Assembly: GCA_946405655.1 (NCBI GenBank)
Contig: CAMJHX010000064.1
Location: 1 to 7,365, forward strand
From: an uncultured Clostridia bacterium
Lineage (GTDB): Bacteria; Bacillota; Clostridia; Oscillospirales; Oscillospiraceae
Direction of reading: 5' to 3'
Length of the DNA stretch: 7,365 nucleotides
Shown: in pieces, positions 6,264 to 7,365 of the stretch
Layout: each line of letters begins with the position of its first letter
Numbering within the stretch: the first letter of the stretch is position 1
Made by a program: the position numbers and the translations under genes
Notes under the pieces: model-generated
The model's input: the letters and a program-made list of their open reading frames with translations, nothing else
Databases searched by the model: none
Told to the model about the DNA's origin: nothing

Positions 6264-7365
6264 ATGAGCTACGAAACCAAGAACATCCGCAACGTGGCCT
6301 TCCTGGGCCATGGCGGAACCGGAAAAACCACTTTGGCTGAGAGCATGCTCTTCCTGACCGGCGCGATCGACCGCCAGGGCAGAACGGCGGACGGCAACAC
6401 CGTCTGCGACTACGACGCCGAAGAGATCAAGCGTCAGATCACCATTTCCACCGGCATCGCTCCGGTGAATTTCGGCGGCTGCAAGATCAACGTTCTCGAC
6501 TGCCCCGGCTTCTTTGACTTTGCGGGCGAGGTCGCCTGCGCTCTGCGCGCGGCCGAGGTCGGCGTGATCTTCTGCAGCGCGAAGGACGGCATCTCCGTCG
6601 GCGCTGAGCGCAGCTGGAAAACGCTGAAGGCCGCCGGCAAGCCGACCATGTTCTACATCTCCAAGATCGACGAGGAGCACAGCGACTTTGACGCCGTTCT
6701 CGCCGCTCTGCGTGAGAAGTACGGCAACACCGTCTGCCCCGTGACCATCCCCACGAGCGACGGCGCCGGCGTGATCGATCTGGTGCACAACGTAGCTTAT
6801 GTGACGAACGGCAAGAAGACCGAGAAGGTCGCCGTTCCCGCAGCGGACGCCGGCAAGGTCGACGATCTGCGCATGGAACTGCTTGAGGCCGCCTCCGTCT
6901 CCGATGAGGAGCTCATGGAGAAGTTCCTGGAAGAGATGGATCTCACCGAGGAAGAGGCCGTCAAGGGCATCCGTCTCGGCGTGCTGAGCCGCGACTTCAT
7001 CCCCGTCTTCGCGGGCGCTGCTCTCAGCGGCATCGGCACCGAAGCCCTCATGCAGGCCATCGTGGACTACGTTCCCACCCCGGCCGACGAGGAGTGCAAG
7101 CCCGAGGCGCCTGTGGCCGCGTTCGTCTTCAAGACGATCTCCGATCAGTTCGGCAAGTACTCCTTCATCAAGGTCATGGCCGGCAAGGTCACCTCCGATC
7201 TCAGCCTGCGCAACGTGCGCGCCGGCAGCACCGACAAGCTCGGCCGCATGTACACCATGTGCGGCAAGAAGAACACCGAGGTCAAGGAAGCCTGCTGCGG
7301 CGACATCGTGGCCATCGGCAAGATGGACTGGAAGACCGGCGACACCGTCACCGATTCCAAGGACG
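6264..7365 (+). CDS. Elongation factor G-like translation GTPase, EF-G2-type paralogue (partial, C-terminus off right edge)
   Basis: The first 367 residues are present out of the roughly 690 expected for EF-G. The G domain shows G1 GHGGTGKT (15-22), a switch I region around DYDAEEIKRQITI (49-61), G3 DCPGF (79-83), G4 SKID (133-136) and a G5-region AGAALSG near 250. The domain II barrel starts near 281. GHGGTGKT in place of GHIDAGKT, and Phe in place of the His of DTPGH, set it apart from canonical FusA and match the EF-G-like paralogues common in Clostridia. Whether it performs translocation, recycling or ribosome rescue cannot be told from sequence. It has its own consensus promoter and an AAGGAGAGG site (6248-6256) upstream of the ATG. 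Nearly all Lys codons are AAG, which together with the promoter suggests high expression. No str-operon partners (rpsL, rpsG, tuf) lie upstream, which also argues for a paralogue rather than the main fusA. Confidence 0.92.
   Translation, partial: MSYETKNIRNVAFLGHGGTGKTTLAESMLFLTGAIDRQGRTADGNTVCDYDAEEIKRQITISTGIAPVNFGGCKINVLDCPGFFDFAGEVACALRAAEVGVIFCSAKDGISVGAERSWKTLKAAGKPTMFYISKIDEEHSDFDAVLAALREKYGNTVCPVTIPTSDGAGVIDLVHNVAYVTNGKKTEKVAVPAADAGKVDDLRMELLEAASVSDEELMEKFLEEMDLTEEEAVKGIRLGVLSRDFIPVFAGAALSGIGTEALMQAIVDYVPTPADEECKPEAPVAAFVFKTISDQFGKYSFIKVMAGKVTSDLSLRNVRAGSTDKLGRMYTMCGKKNTEVKEACCGDIVAIGKMDWKTGDTVTDSKD

Noticed and set aside
6264..7365. Tetracycline-resistance ribosomal protection protein (TetM type)
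   Set aside because: TetM-type proteins keep the canonical NKxD and DTPGH motifs. GHGGTGKT with DCPGF fits the EF-G-like paralogue group instead.

Overview
The window looks like ordinary chromosomal DNA from a high-GC (about 60% by eye) Gram-positive gut-type bacterium of the Clostridia, most likely the Oscillospirales. The taxonomic call is an inference. It rests on a vegetative sigma-A promoter of exact consensus, strong AGGAGG-type ribosome binding sites, and the mix of families: an anchored PQQ-like propeller, a rhomboid-like protein with a zinc finger, an RlmB-type SPOUT methyltransferase and an EF-G paralogue. No RNA gene, CRISPR array, insertion sequence or phage gene was seen.

Left arm (1-2572, minus strand): a two-gene operon read leftward. 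The first gene (GTG start at 2572) encodes a rhomboid-fold membrane protein that has lost the protease residues and carries a Cys/His-rich, probably zinc-binding tail. The second (start at 1709, or 1736 with an ATGA overlap) encodes a membrane-anchored PQQ-like beta-propeller that runs off the left edge. The plus strand opposite the propeller gene contains a 1.7-kb open frame that is only an antisense shadow.

Middle (2573-2750): a 178-bp divergent intergenic region with candidate promoters both ways. Rightward from it run rlmB (2751-3500) and, 20 bp later, a large gene (3521-6151). The large gene's 876-residue product is the most unusual item here. It has about 290 residues of acidic Pro/Glu-rich sequence, then eight predicted membrane helices in the 4+2+2 layout of heavy-metal (P1B) P-type ATPases. 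A P/N-domain-like region lies between helices 6 and 7. The DKTGT, TGE, CPC, TGD and GDGxND motifs are all missing or broken, so it reads as a degenerate P-type ATPase (pseudo-pump).

Right arm (6152-7365): a perfect TTGACA-17-TATAAT promoter, an inverted repeat at the transcription start, and the first 367 residues of a translation GTPase of the EF-G-like paralogue type, with an altered G3 (DCPGF) and G4 (SKID), running off the right edge.

The genes do not form a recognisable pathway. rlmB and the EF-G paralogue both concern the ribosome. The three membrane proteins are unlinked in known function, and two of them appear to be catalytically dead versions of enzyme folds.
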